Shown here piece by piece: positions 33,413 to 43,024 of a stretch of 64,000 nucleotides of DNA. Origin of the DNA: Ichthyophis bannanicus. Lineage: Eukaryota > Chordata > Amphibia > Gymnophiona > Ichthyophiidae. The notes under the pieces are model-generated. The model did no database searches and had not been told where the DNA came from. It saw nothing but the letters and a program-made list of their open reading frames with translations. Location of the stretch: positions 159,873,532 through 159,937,531 of the forward strand of contig CM066041.1 in the NCBI GenBank assembly GCA_033557465.1, read 5' to 3'. The position numbers and the translations under genes were made by a program. Positions within the stretch are counted from its first letter, which is position 1. Every line of letters starts with the position of its first letter.

Positions 33413-33598
33413 GCGTAGTTACTCACCTGTAACAGGTGTTCTCCAGGAGCAGCAGGAATCAGTCCTCACTTATGGGTGACGTCGGCGCCGACGGAGCCCT
33501 CGCGGAGCAATTTTCCCCATCTTTCAAAGAAAGCCTTTGGGAATTGCAGCGCGCATGCGCGGTCGTCTTCCCGCCCGAGGGTGCCATCTTAGCCAGTC
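33413..33598 (-). repeat. DIRS C left terminal inverted repeat
   Basis: About 186 bases, near-perfect inverse of 39034-39195. It includes gacgtcggcgccgacgg, gcgcgcatgcgcgg and gggtgccatcttagcc. Confidence 0.92.
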
Positions 33599-33686
33599 AG
33601 ATGACATAGCTAAAAAAGACAGCATAAAAATTTGCAAAAAAAGAACATAAGCAGACGATTGCAACTCCAAGGGAGGAGGGAGGGTA

Positions 33687-33784
33687 GTGAGGACTGATTC
33701 CTGCTGCTCCTGGAGAACACCTGTTACAGGTGAGTAACTACGCTTTCTCCAGGACCAAGCAGGAAGTCAGTCCTCACTTATGGG
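33687..33784 (-). repeat. DIRS C internal complementary region
   Basis: gaggactgattcctgctgct through gtgagtaactacgc is the exact complement of the outer left terminus. tttctccaggaccaagcagg through cacttatggg complements the outer right terminus. The join (ctacgc then tttctcc) marks where the two element ends meet in the circle. Confidence 0.92.
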
Positions 33785-33920
33785 ACTCCCAAGCTCAAGG
33801 CTACCGGAGACCCTAAGCACAAAAATGAGCTCCCTCTAGCTCAGCAGCACAGAAGGATAGAATCTTCGCTGAATTATCACCCACCGGTAGCCCACATCCG
33901 GGATGGAGGGTAGGAGTTGC

Positions 33921-34957
33921 TCAGACCTCAAAGAGATTACGGAGGACTGCCTGTCCGAAAGCACTGTCCCTACGGGACTCCCTCTCGAGACAGTAATGGA
34001 CCGCAAAAGTCTGGCTCGAAGACCAAGTAGCGGCCCGGCAGATGTCTGCCAGCGGAACAGAGCGGAGGAAAGCCACTGACGTGGCCTTTGCCCGAACGCA
34101 ATGAGCCGTGACTCGACTTTCTAAGGAGAGTCCGGCTGCCCCATAAGCCCAAGAGATACAGTCCGCAACCCAGATGGACAGAGTACGCTTGGAGACCGGG
34201 AGCCCCAATTTATTGGGGTCAAAAGACACAAAAAGCTGAGCAGCTTTACGGTGCTCCCGCGTACGGTCAAGGTAGAAGTTCAATGCCCTTCTACAGTCCA
34301 GGGTATGGAGGACCGTTTCAGCTCGGCTGGAGTGTGGTCTGGGAAAGAAGGTTGGAAGTACCACCTCCTGATTGATGTGAAAAGGGGAGACCACTTTAGG
34401 CAGAAATTTTGGGTGAGTCCGTAGGACTACCCTATTCTTGTAGAACCTAGTGTAAGGGGGATCAGACACGAGGGCCTGCAATTCACTTACGCGCCTAGCG
34501 GAAGTGAGGGCTATCAAGAACAGTGTTTTCCAAGACAGAAAACGGAGAGAACAGGTAGCCATAGGTTCAAAAGGCGGACAGGTGATCCGCTGCAAAACCA
34601 CATTCAGGTCCCAGTCAGGCGCTGGCGGGCGCAGAGGTGGTTTAAGTAGAAGGAGACCTCGGAGAAACCTCGCTACGAGAGGGTCATTGGAGAGAGGTCT
34701 GCCGTCCACTGGCACATGATGTGCTGAAAGAGCACTGAGGTGAACTTTGACGGAGTTGGACTTAAGTCCCAGATTAGAGAGGTGCAGCAAGTACTGCAAG
34801 ATCACCGACACCGGGCAGGAGAAGGGATCCTGAGACTGTTGGGTACACCAGACTGCAAAGCGACGCCATTTAAGGGCGTAGCATTTGCGGGTAGAAGGCC
34901 GTCGCAAAGCTAAGACGACCTCCTCCACCTCCGCCGGCAGGAGAAGGGGAGCAAGGA
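33921..34957 (-). CDS. Tyrosine recombinase of DIRS C
   Basis: Recombinase domain, intact and in one frame (GLAAERVVLAPLLL to NLFEV and stop). The N-terminal core-binding part contains RKCYALKWRRFAVWC and NSVKVHLSALSAHH. The catalytic part has Arg in LTSARRVSELQ, H-x-x-R in VTAHCVRAKATS, and the presumed nucleophile in VHYCLERES. It integrates the circular DNA copy. The open frame continues upstream, without a stop, to an ATG at 36365 (814 codons), running antiphase through the RT gene. The true start is unknown and it may be expressed by frameshift or reinitiation. Confidence 0.85.
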
Positions 34958-37299
34958 CTACCCTCTCAGCAGCCAGGCCATGAGGTTGAGAGACCTGAGG
35001 TTGGGGTGCAGAAGGGACCCCTGATCCTGAGTGAGGAGATCCGGTTGTACCCCCAGAGGGATTGGATCCTCCACCGCCAGTTGCAGCAGGAGCGGAAACC
35101 ACGGCTGCCTGGGCCAGCGAGGGGCCACCAGGATCATGAAGGCTTTGTCTCGGAGAACCTTGAAAAGAGTCCGAGAGACCAGCGGGATGGGAGGGAAAGC
35201 GTACAGAAGGCTCCCCGACCACGAGATCAGAAAGGCGTCCGCCGCAACCCGAAGGGGGTGTGGCTGACGAGAGCAGAAGCGAGGAAGCTGCCGGTTGTGA
35301 GGACTGGCAAAGAGATCCACCGTGGGGAGACCCCACTTGAGGAAGAGCTTCTGAACTACCAAGGGATCCAGACGCCACTCGTGCGGCTGGAGGACCCTGC
35401 TGAGTTTGTCTGCAAGGCAATTTTCTTGGCCCGGGAGATAAACTGCCTTGAGGAGAATGCCGTGACTGACGGCCCAAGAGCAGAGCTTCTGTGCCTCCCG
35501 GCAGAGGAGGAAGGAGCCCGTGCCCCCCTGCTTGTTCACGTAGAACATGGCAACTTGATTGTCCGTCTGGACAAGGACGGACTGTTGGGAAGTCAGGTGG
35601 GAGAAGGCCTTGAGAGCTAGGCGGATCGCCCTGAGCTCCAGGAAGTTGATCTGCTGAGCAGACTCCCACGTGGTCCAGAGGCCCTGAGTACGTGCCTCTT
35701 GGCAATGTGCTCCCCAGCCCAGGAGGGATGCATCGGTGGTCAGCACCCGGGTCGGCTGAGGTGACTGGAAAGGCATTCCGAATATCAGGTTCGGCTGCCG
35801 GAGCCACCACCGGAGAGACGAGAGCAGCGGCTCGGAGACGCGCACTAGGTCTGCCAGGCCGCCTGTGGCTTGTCGCCACTGCTGGCGGAGACACCATTGA
35901 GCAGACCGCATGTTCAGGCGGGCATTGGGGGTCACATGGACGGTGGAAGCCATATGGCCGAGCAGTCTCAGGAAGCGCCTGGCGGAGACCAGGGGCTGGC
36001 TGCGAAAGCGGTCGGCTAGGTCCATGAGCCGTTGAGCCCTGTCGAGCGGTAGGTACGCTCGTGCCCGAGGAGTGTGCAGCCTTGCGCCGATGAACTCGAG
36101 ATCCTGTGAGGGGAGCAAAGTGGACTTTGCGAAGTTTATGACAAAGCCCAAGTGCTGCAGCAGAGTCACCGTGCGGCGCGTGGCGTTGGCGACCTCCTGA
36201 GCGGACGCTGCTCTGATGAGCCAGTCGTCGAGGTACGGAAAGACATAGAGGCCGTGAAGCCGAGACGGGCTGCCACGACCGCGAGACATTTTGTGAAGAC
36301 TCGCGGTGCGGAGGATAGGCCAAAGGGCAGTACTCTGTACTGGTAATGATTTCCTGCCACCACAAACCTTAGGTATTGGCGGTGGCTTGGGTGGATGAGG
36401 ATGTGCGTGTAGGCATCCTTTAGATCCAAGGAGCATAGCCAATCTCCCTGCTGGAGGTAGGGCAGAAGGATTCCAAGGGTAAGCATTTTGAACTTCTCCC
36501 GCACAAGGAACTTGTTGAGGTTGCGCAAGTCCAGGATGGGTCTGAGGCCCCCTGTTCTCTTTGGTATCAGAAAATACCTTGAATAAAAGCCTTGACCTCT
36601 CAGGTGGTGGGGCACCGGTTCCACCGCCTGTTCCTGCAGAAGACCTGCTAACTCCTGAAGGAGCAACTCCCTGTGCAGAGGGGGGCGCGAAGGTTCTCCC
36701 GGAAAATAGGAGGGAGGGACCTGATGGAAGTGGAGAAGGTAGCCTTCTCGCACGACCTGAAGTACCCAGGCATCTGCGGTGATGCTGGACCACCTGTGGC
36801 CGAAGTGAACCAGCCGGCCTCCGGTGCTGGGAGGAACCAGCGGGGGGGGAGAGGCTATGCTGAGCGAGTCAAAAACCCCCACCCTGCTGAGCAGGGGCTG
36901 GTGGTGCAGGCTTGGGGGCTTGCTGCCTACGGGACCCGTTACCCCGTCCCTTGGCCTGCTGGCCCTGTTGGGGAGCTGCAGGGGCCTGATAATGGGGGTA
37001 CTGTTTGTAGGCAGCCGCCTTCCTCGGGTAAAAGGACTTTTTTCCCGAGCCCTTCTTTTTCTGGGAAGGGGCGGAGGTCTTCCTAGAAAGCCTGGTCCTG
37101 GTGAGAGTCTCAGTCTCAATTTGTGCAGCCTTTTCCGCCATGGGCTTGCCAAAGAGGTTTTCGCCTCGGCAGGGGACATCGACCAACTTGTCCTGTACCC
37201 AGGGCTCAAGGTCCGACGACTGAAGCCAAGCCTGTCGGCGGGCACCGATGCCGGCTGCGGCCACTCTAGCCGAGGCCTCAAAGCCATCATAGGCTGCAC
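34958..37299 (-). pseudogene. RT-RNase H-MT polyprotein of DIRS C, one frameshift
   Basis: RT begins in frame 37299-36166 (GGLRPILDLRNLNKFL, then SLDLKDAYTHIL, then LPFGLSSAPRVFTKCLAVVAA). It breaks near 36265 and continues in frame 36793-34958 with FPYLDDWLIRA (YLDD). RNase H follows: TTDASLLGWGAHC, LELRAIRLALKAF, QTDNQVAMFYVNKQ, CLADKLS, with all four acidic residues kept. The MT-like domain has TVDLFASPHN, YAFPPIPL and VAPRWPRQPWF. One base near 36265 is the only lesion seen. The recombinase frame overlaps from 36365 downward. Confidence 0.9.
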
Positions 37300-38794
37300 G
37301 GGACATGAACTTTGAGCATTCCCGAATGCCCGTGGACAAGGCTAGGAACCTCCGCAAGGGCTCCTCGGAGAGACCAGCGGAGAATCCGGCTAGCTCTTTA
37401 GCCAGATCCCGGAGATACATGCCCATGTAGAGCTGGTAAGTCTGGACACGACATGCGAGCATAGAGCCCTGGAAGCACTTCTTGCCAAGGCCATCCAGGT
37501 TACGGGCCTCCCTTCCAGGAGGCACCGAGGAGTGCATCTTCTGGCTCTTAAGACGATGCATGGCCGATTCCACTACCATGGAATGGTGTGGCAGCTGTGC
37601 CTTCTGAAAGCCAGGGCTCTTGCGGACCCGATAGATAGAATCGACCCGCTTGCTCAGGACCGGCGAGGAGGCCGGACTCTCCCACATGCGGAAGAGTAGT
37701 CGTTCCAGCATAGGAGGAACCGGCACAGTAAAGTGCTCCCTCGCGGGAGAGTCATACTGGAGGGCGTCGAGCTCTTCGGCTCGAGGCTCCTCCTCGGGAT
37801 CCGCAGGGAAGGCCAAGCCTTGGCCATATCCCTAACGAAGTCCGAGAACCGGGCATCCTCCGGGGGGGACTGCTTCCGAGGCTCGGACCCCGGTGAGTCC
37901 GATGGGACACACCGAGTCCGGAAAGAATCAGGTGACTCTTCCTCCTCAGACTCCCAGACCGACTCCGACGAGGACTCGGTGGGGTCGGCCCGGGCAGGGT
38001 GCGGCGCCAGCCGTCCCGACGTCGAGGGAGTCGGCGTCGGCGACCTCGGTCCCGAACGGGAGGCCGAGGGTGACCTCGACTGAGGATCGACTCGAGTTCT
38101 CATTGACTCGAGGATCGGCTCGGTCTCCGGGGTCGACTTGGACGTCGACGTCCCGGCGGTCGGGGCAGCGGCGCCAGCGAGGCCAGCGAGCAGTGCCCGC
38201 TGCTGGTCCATGAAGGCAGACAGTCTGCTCTCCAAGGCCGTCAACCTGAGTCCGAGCTCAGGTGACCCAGCAGCCCCCGACTCGGGCCCCGAAGGCGTCG
38301 GGCCCGACGTCGGCTGTCGCGGAGGCGAGTCCAGAAGGACCACAGGACTTACCCGGGCAGGCATCTCCGACTCCAGGCGAGGTCGCTTCGGGATGTGTTC
38401 CTTCTCCAAGGACCCGGGGCGGCTGTCGGGGCTATGCGACCTGGCCCTCGCGGAGCCAGGAGCGTCCACCGACGCCGCCCTCGCGGGTTTTTCCTTCCGA
38501 CGATGGTCCCCGGAGGGAGAACCCCGGTCGGAGGAGCTCCGTCGACGGTCCGAGCTGGAGCCTTTCGACGCGGAGGCCTCCGACGAGGTCCGGGTACGGC
38601 TGGGGTCAGCGAAGATTCTCTCACGCTGATGCCGCCGACTCCTCAACGCCTTTGAGGACAGTTTGCTGCAGGGCCCACAGATCAGTTCCTCATGATCCGG
38701 GCCCAGGCAGCGGAGGCAAAAGTCGTGTGTGTGTGTCGGTTAGTGACATATTTCGGTCACACCGACCACACCGCTTAAACCCACTGGCAGCCAT
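36869..38794 (-). pseudogene. Gag of DIRS C
   Basis: Starts MAASGFKRCGRCDRNMSLTDTH at 38794. A CA-repeat length change near 38735 throws the second half of the Cys/His cluster out of frame. The middle, 38646-37654, is Ser/Arg/Pro-rich with a SESVWESEEEES acidic patch. A one-base loss near 37815 shifts again into 37816-36869, with the conserved core MLERLLFRMWESP, then LPHHSMVVESAMHRLKSQ, then AAYDGFEASARVAAAGIGA, and a Lys/Gln-rich tail ending QQGGGF. It would form the RNA-binding particle protein. The tail resembles a nucleocapsid. Confidence 0.87.
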
Positions 38795-39033
38795 CGGGGG
38801 AAAAAGGGCCCCTGCGAGGTCAAAGGACCGGGCTGCCAGGGAAAACCGAAAACGAAAGCTGACTAAGTCAGAAAAACCGAAAAAAGTAAGCGGACTCGAG
38901 ACCGGCGTCGCGAGTCCGGGCGGGAAAACGATCGGCGTCGAACCGAAAGGAAAAAGAATAAAATAATGAAGAAAATCGACTTTTTCGCGGGGACAAGACG
39001 GGGACGTCTGTAGGGCTCCGCGGAAAAAAAGAA

Positions 39034-39195
39034 GACTGGCTAAGATGGCACCCTCGGGCGGGAAGACGACCGCGCATGCGCGCTGCAATTCCCAAAGGCT
39101 TTCTTTGAAAGCTGGGGAAAATTGCTCCGCGAGGGCTCCGTCGGCGCCGACGTCACCCATAAGTGAGGACTGACTTCCTGCTTGGTCCTGGAGAA
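39034..39195 (-). repeat. DIRS C right terminal inverted repeat
   Basis: Inverse of 33413-33598: ctaagatggcaccctcgggc, gcgcatgcgcgc, gtcggcgccgacgtc, ending tggtcctggagaa. Confidence 0.92.
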
Positions 39196-39289
39196 CAGCC
39201 TTTACTACATCCTCCGGTAACAAATTCCAGAGTTTGATTATACGTTGAGTGAAAAAATATCTTCTTTTATTAGTCTTAAATAGTTTACC

Positions 39290-40821
39290 CTACAGCTTCA
39301 TTGCATGTCCCCTAGTCTTTGTATATTCTGATAATGTAAACAATCGATCTACATTTACCCGTTCCACTCCGTTCATTAATTTATAGACTTCCATCATATC
39401 TCCCCTCAGCCGTCTCTTTTCCAGGTTAAAGAGCCCTAACCTTTTTAGCCTTTCTTCATAGGAGTATCCTTCCATCCCCTTTAACATTTTGGTGGCTCTT
39501 CTATGTACCTTTCCTAAAATCGCTATATCCTTTTTAAGATACGGCGACCAGAACTGCACACAATATTCAAGGTGCGGTCTCACCATGGAACGATATAGAG
39601 GCATTATAATATCTTTTGTTTTATTTTCCATTCCTTTCCTTATTATACATAGCATTCTATTTGCTCTCTTGGCCGCCGCTGCACACTGGACCGAGGGTTT
39701 TAACATGGTATCCACAATGACGCCTAAATCTTTTTCCTGGGTGGTGGTTCCTAATGTGGAACCTTGCATCGTGTAACCATAGTTGGGTTGTTCTTCCCTA
39801 GGTGCATAACCTTGCACTTGTCCACATTAAATTTCATCTGCCATTTTGATGCCCAGTCTTCCAATTTATCAAGATCCTCTTGCAATTTTCCACAATCCTC
39901 TTGGGTTTTAACAACTTTAAATAGTTTTGTGTCATCTGCAAATTTGATAACCTCACTTGTTATTCCACTTTCCAGGTCATTTATGAATATGTCAAAAAGC
40001 AGCGGACCCAGCACAGATCCCTGGGGTACACCACTATTCACCTTTCTCCATTGGGAAAATTGGCCATTTAGCCCTACCCTCTGCTTTCTATCTTTTAACC
40101 AGTTCCTGATCCACAATAGTACACTGCCTCCTATCCCATGACTCTTTAGTTTTGCCAAAAGTCTCTGATGAGGGACCTTGTCAAAGGCTTTCTGAAAGTC
40201 CAGATACACAATATCAACCGACTCACCTTTGTCCACCTGATTATTCACTCCTTCAAAAAAACATAACAGATTAGTAAGACAAGATCTTCCTGGTCTAAAG
40301 CCATGTTGGCCGTCTCCCATTAGGTCATGACTATCTAAATGCTGAGTAATTTTATTCTTTATAATGGTTTCTACCATTTTTCCCGGTACTGATGTCAGGC
40401 TCACCGGTCTGTAGTTTCCTGGATCACCCCTGGAACCCTTTTTAAAAAATGGTGTTACATTGGCGATCTTCCAATCTTCAGGTATTAGAGATGATTTTAA
40501 TGATAGTTCACAGATTACTAATAGCAGGTCTGCAATCTCATATTTCAGTTCTTTCAACACCCTTGGATGTATACCATCCGGCCCAGGTGATTTGCTACTC
40601 TTCAGTTTATCTAATAGTTGTAATACATCTTCCCGATGTATCAATATTTCCTTCAATTCTTCCGCACCTCTAAATACCACTTCAGTCATGGGCAACATCC
40701 CTACATCTTCGTCAGTAAAGACCGAAGCAAAGAATTCATTCAGTTTCTCCGCTATCGCCTTGTCGCCTCTCAGTGCTCCTTTAACCCCTTTATCATCTAA
40801 TGGACCAACTGACTCTCTCAC
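39290..40821 (-). pseudogene. CR1 reverse transcriptase
   Basis: Frame 40821-39751 carries the RT: SPGPDGIHPRVLK, then NYRPVSLTSV, then VYLDFQKAFDKV, then GVPQGSVLGPLLF, then IKFADDTKLF (FADD catalytic motif). After a frameshift near 39775, frame 39817-39290 continues with EKDLGVIVD, then RPHLEYCVQFW and the C-terminal RGDMMEVYKLMNG. It copies its own RNA onto nicked target DNA in the family. Upstream linker peptide PAWFKGEVREAV lies in another frame at 41131-40892. Confidence 0.88.
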
Positions 40822-41172
40822 AGGTTTTTTGCTACGAATGTACTTGAAAAGGTCTTTATTTCGTGTTTTTGCTTCCGCAGCAAGCTTCCTCTCAAATTCT
40901 CCTTTTTGCCTGCTTTATCAATGCCTTGCATTTGACTTGCCAGTGCTTGTGCTGTTTCCAGGTCTCGTTGTTTGGCTCTTTTTTCCATTTCCTGAAAGAT
41001 GCTTTTTTGGCAACAGCCTCTCTGACCTCACCTTTAAACCATGCTGGCAGTTTTTTGGACTTCCTTCCACTTTTCTTAAAGCGTGGAATACAGCTGGTCT
41101 GGGCTTCCAAGATAGTATTTTTCAACAACACCCAAGCTTGAGGTACGTCTTTAACCTTTGCAATTGCTCTTT

Positions 41173-41913
41173 TTAGTTTTTTCTTAACTGTTTTCCTATT
41201 TTATCATAGTCTCCCTTTCGAAAGTTAAAAGGTAGTACTGTGGATTTCCTTACTATCCCTCCTCCACTAATTAAATCAAAGACGATCATGCTATGATCAC
41301 TATTGCCAAGTGGTCCCAACACCCTTATCTCTTGCACTAGATCTGGTGTTCCACTAAGGACTAGGTCTAATATGGCTTCCCCTCTGGTCGGTTCATGAAC
41401 CAGCTGCTCCAAGAGGCAGTCATTTATTTCATCTAGGAACTTTATCTCCCTAGCATGTCCTGACGTGACACTAACACAGTCGATACCGGGGTAATTGAAA
41501 TCACCCATTATTATTACTGCGCTGTAACTTTTGTTAGCTTCCTTGATTTCTTTGAGCATTTCATCATCCATATGGTCATTCTGGCCAGGCGCTCGATAGT
41601 ACACCCCAATTGCCATCGCCTTCCCCCTTTTACATGGAATTTCAATCCATATAGATTCTACAGCAAATTTTGTTTCCTGCAAAACGTTAATCCTTTCTGA
41701 CTCAATGCCCTCTCTAACATAGAGAGCAACCCCTCCACCAATTTGATCAGCTCTATCATTACGATATAGTTTGTACCCAGGTATCACAGTGTCCCACTGG
41801 TTGTCCTCCTTCCACCATGTCTCTGATATTCCAATCATATCTAACATTTCATTTAGTGCTATACATTCTAACTCTCCCACCTTATTTTGTAGACTTCTAG
41901 CATTTGCATACAA
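41173..41913 (-). pseudogene. CR1 apurinic-type endonuclease domain
   Basis: A 246-codon frame starting at ANARSLQNKVGEL, with E-x-W (SETWW), GGGVALYVR, IMGDFNYPGID, LDLVLS and the terminal GNSDHSMI motif, all hallmarks of the APE-like endonuclease of CR1 ORF2. It is nearly complete but starts at the first conserved block, so the protein N-terminus and promoter are missing. The RT follows in shifted frames. Confidence 0.85.
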
Positions 41914-41987
41914 GCATTTTAGAGAAAGGGCTCTACCTCCTCATATGGATCTCAGGCATCCATTCAGGGAAGGAGGGTAGGAGTTGA

Positions 41988-43010
41988 TTAAGAATGGAAC
42001 AGGTGTTTGAGTACAGCCTGACCAAACAAGGCATCCCAGCGTGAGTCCTTGTCCAAACAGTAATGGGCTGTGAAGGTATGAACCGAGGCCCAGGTGGCCG
42101 CTCGACAGATCTGATCGATGGACACAGAATTTAGATGAGCCATAGAGGCTGCCATGGCCCTCACATTATGAGCTGTGACATGGCTCTCCAGAGAAAGGTT
42201 CTTACTCTGGTAGGCGAAAGAAATACACTGAGCAATCCAATTGGACAGTGTTCTTTTAGAGACTGGAAGTCCCAGATGAGAGGGATCAAAAGCAACAAAG
42301 ATTTGAGAAGACTTTCTATGTTGCTGTGTCCTTTGCAAGTAAAAGGCAAGAGCCCTCTTACAATCTAGAGTATGGAGGTTCCTCTCTGCACTTGATGCAT
42401 GAGGAGCTGGAAAAAAGATAGGTAAATAGACCTCTTGATTAAGATGAAAAGGGGAGACCACTTTAGGCATAAAGTGTGGATTGGTTCTAAGGACCACCTT
42501 ATCATGATGGAATCTTGTATAAGGTGGATTAGCCACTAAGGCCTGCAGTTCACTGATGCGGCGAGCTGAGGTGACTGCAATGAGGAAAATAACCTTCCAG
42601 GAAAGAAATTTCAAGGAGGTGGTGGCTAAGGGTTCAAAAGGTGGCTTCATGAGCTGACAAAGAACCAAATTTAAGTCCCATGCCACTGGAGGAGGCCTAA
42701 TGGGAGGTTTGGTTAAAGTTAGGCCTCTCATGAATCTTGCAATAAGAGGATGAGAGGAAATAGGCTGTCCATTGATAGGCTTAAGGGATGCTGCAATAGC
42801 ACTCAAATGGACCCTTACCGAATTCGTCTTAAGGCCTGCATTGGAAAGATGCAGGAGATATTCCAAAAGAGAATTCAAAGGTAATGCTAGAGGGTCAAGA
42901 CCCTTGTCAGCACACCAAATGGAAAACCTTTTCCATTTAAAAGCAAAGGAACATCTAGTAGAAGGTTTTCTGGAAGCATGGAGGATATCCTTCACTTGCT
43001 GAGAAAGATT
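41988..43010 (-). CDS. Tyrosine recombinase of DIRS D
   Basis: Intact recombinase domain: RCSFAFKWKRFSIWC, NSVRVHLSAIAASL, VTSARRISELQALV (first Arg), VTAHNVRAMAAS (H-x-x-R), TAHYCLDKDS (Tyr), ending LFHS and stop. It lies at the 3' end of an open frame that extends 1156 codons upstream to 45458. The upstream part runs antiphase through the whole RT gene and then joins the end of gag. I treat only the recombinase part as a protein with support. Residue order fits the R-H-x-x-R-Y family. Confidence 0.87.
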   Translation of the reverse strand, partial: NLSQQVKDILHASRKPSTRCSFAFKWKRFSIWCADKGLDPLALPLNSLLEYLLHLSNAGLKTNSVRVHLSAIAASLKPINGQPISSHPLIARFMRGLTLTKPPIRPPPVAWDLNLVLCQLMKPPFEPLATTSLKFLSWKVIFLIAVTSARRISELQALVANPPYTRFHHDKVVLRTNPHFMPKVVSPFHLNQEVYLPIFFPAPHASSAERNLHTLDCKRALAFYLQRTQQHRKSSQIFVAFDPSHLGLPVSKRTLSNWIAQCISFAYQSKNLSLESHVTAHNVRAMAASMAHLNSVSIDQICRAATWASVHTFTAHYCLDKDSRWDALFGQAVLKHLFHS

Positions 43011-43024
43011 CCAGTCTTGAAGGT

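Larger units (their letters stand above)
33413..39195 (-). mobile_element. DIRS copy C, full-length
   Basis: 5.78-kb element with both termini, ICR, gag, RT-RNase H-MT and recombinase, inserted in the 3' UTR of a CR1. It starts gcgtagttactcacc and ends ggtcctggagaa. No target duplication is apparent, as expected for recombinase-mediated integration. The recombinase frame is intact. gag has two small frameshifts and RT one, so this is a young but disabled copy. GC-rich, especially in gag. Confidence 0.93.
33172..41924 (-). mobile_element. CR1 LINE, split by DIRS copy C
   Basis: The CR1 occupies 33172-33412 and 39196-41924 on the minus strand. Its 3' end (cataagaacataaga..., then tactgggtcagaccaag) is at low coordinates. 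The broken sentence 'cccagctacactaa' / 'cagcctttactacatcctcc' rejoins as normal CR1 3' UTR when DIRS C (33413-39195) is removed. It contains endonuclease and RT domains in three shifted frames and is 5'-truncated at the start of the endonuclease. Not functional. Confidence 0.88.

Noticed and set aside
35006..35620. Plus-strand ORF of about 200 codons within DIRS C
   Set aside because: Antisense shadow of the RT-RNase H-MT gene. No domain, and similar shadows occur opposite every GC-rich DIRS gene.
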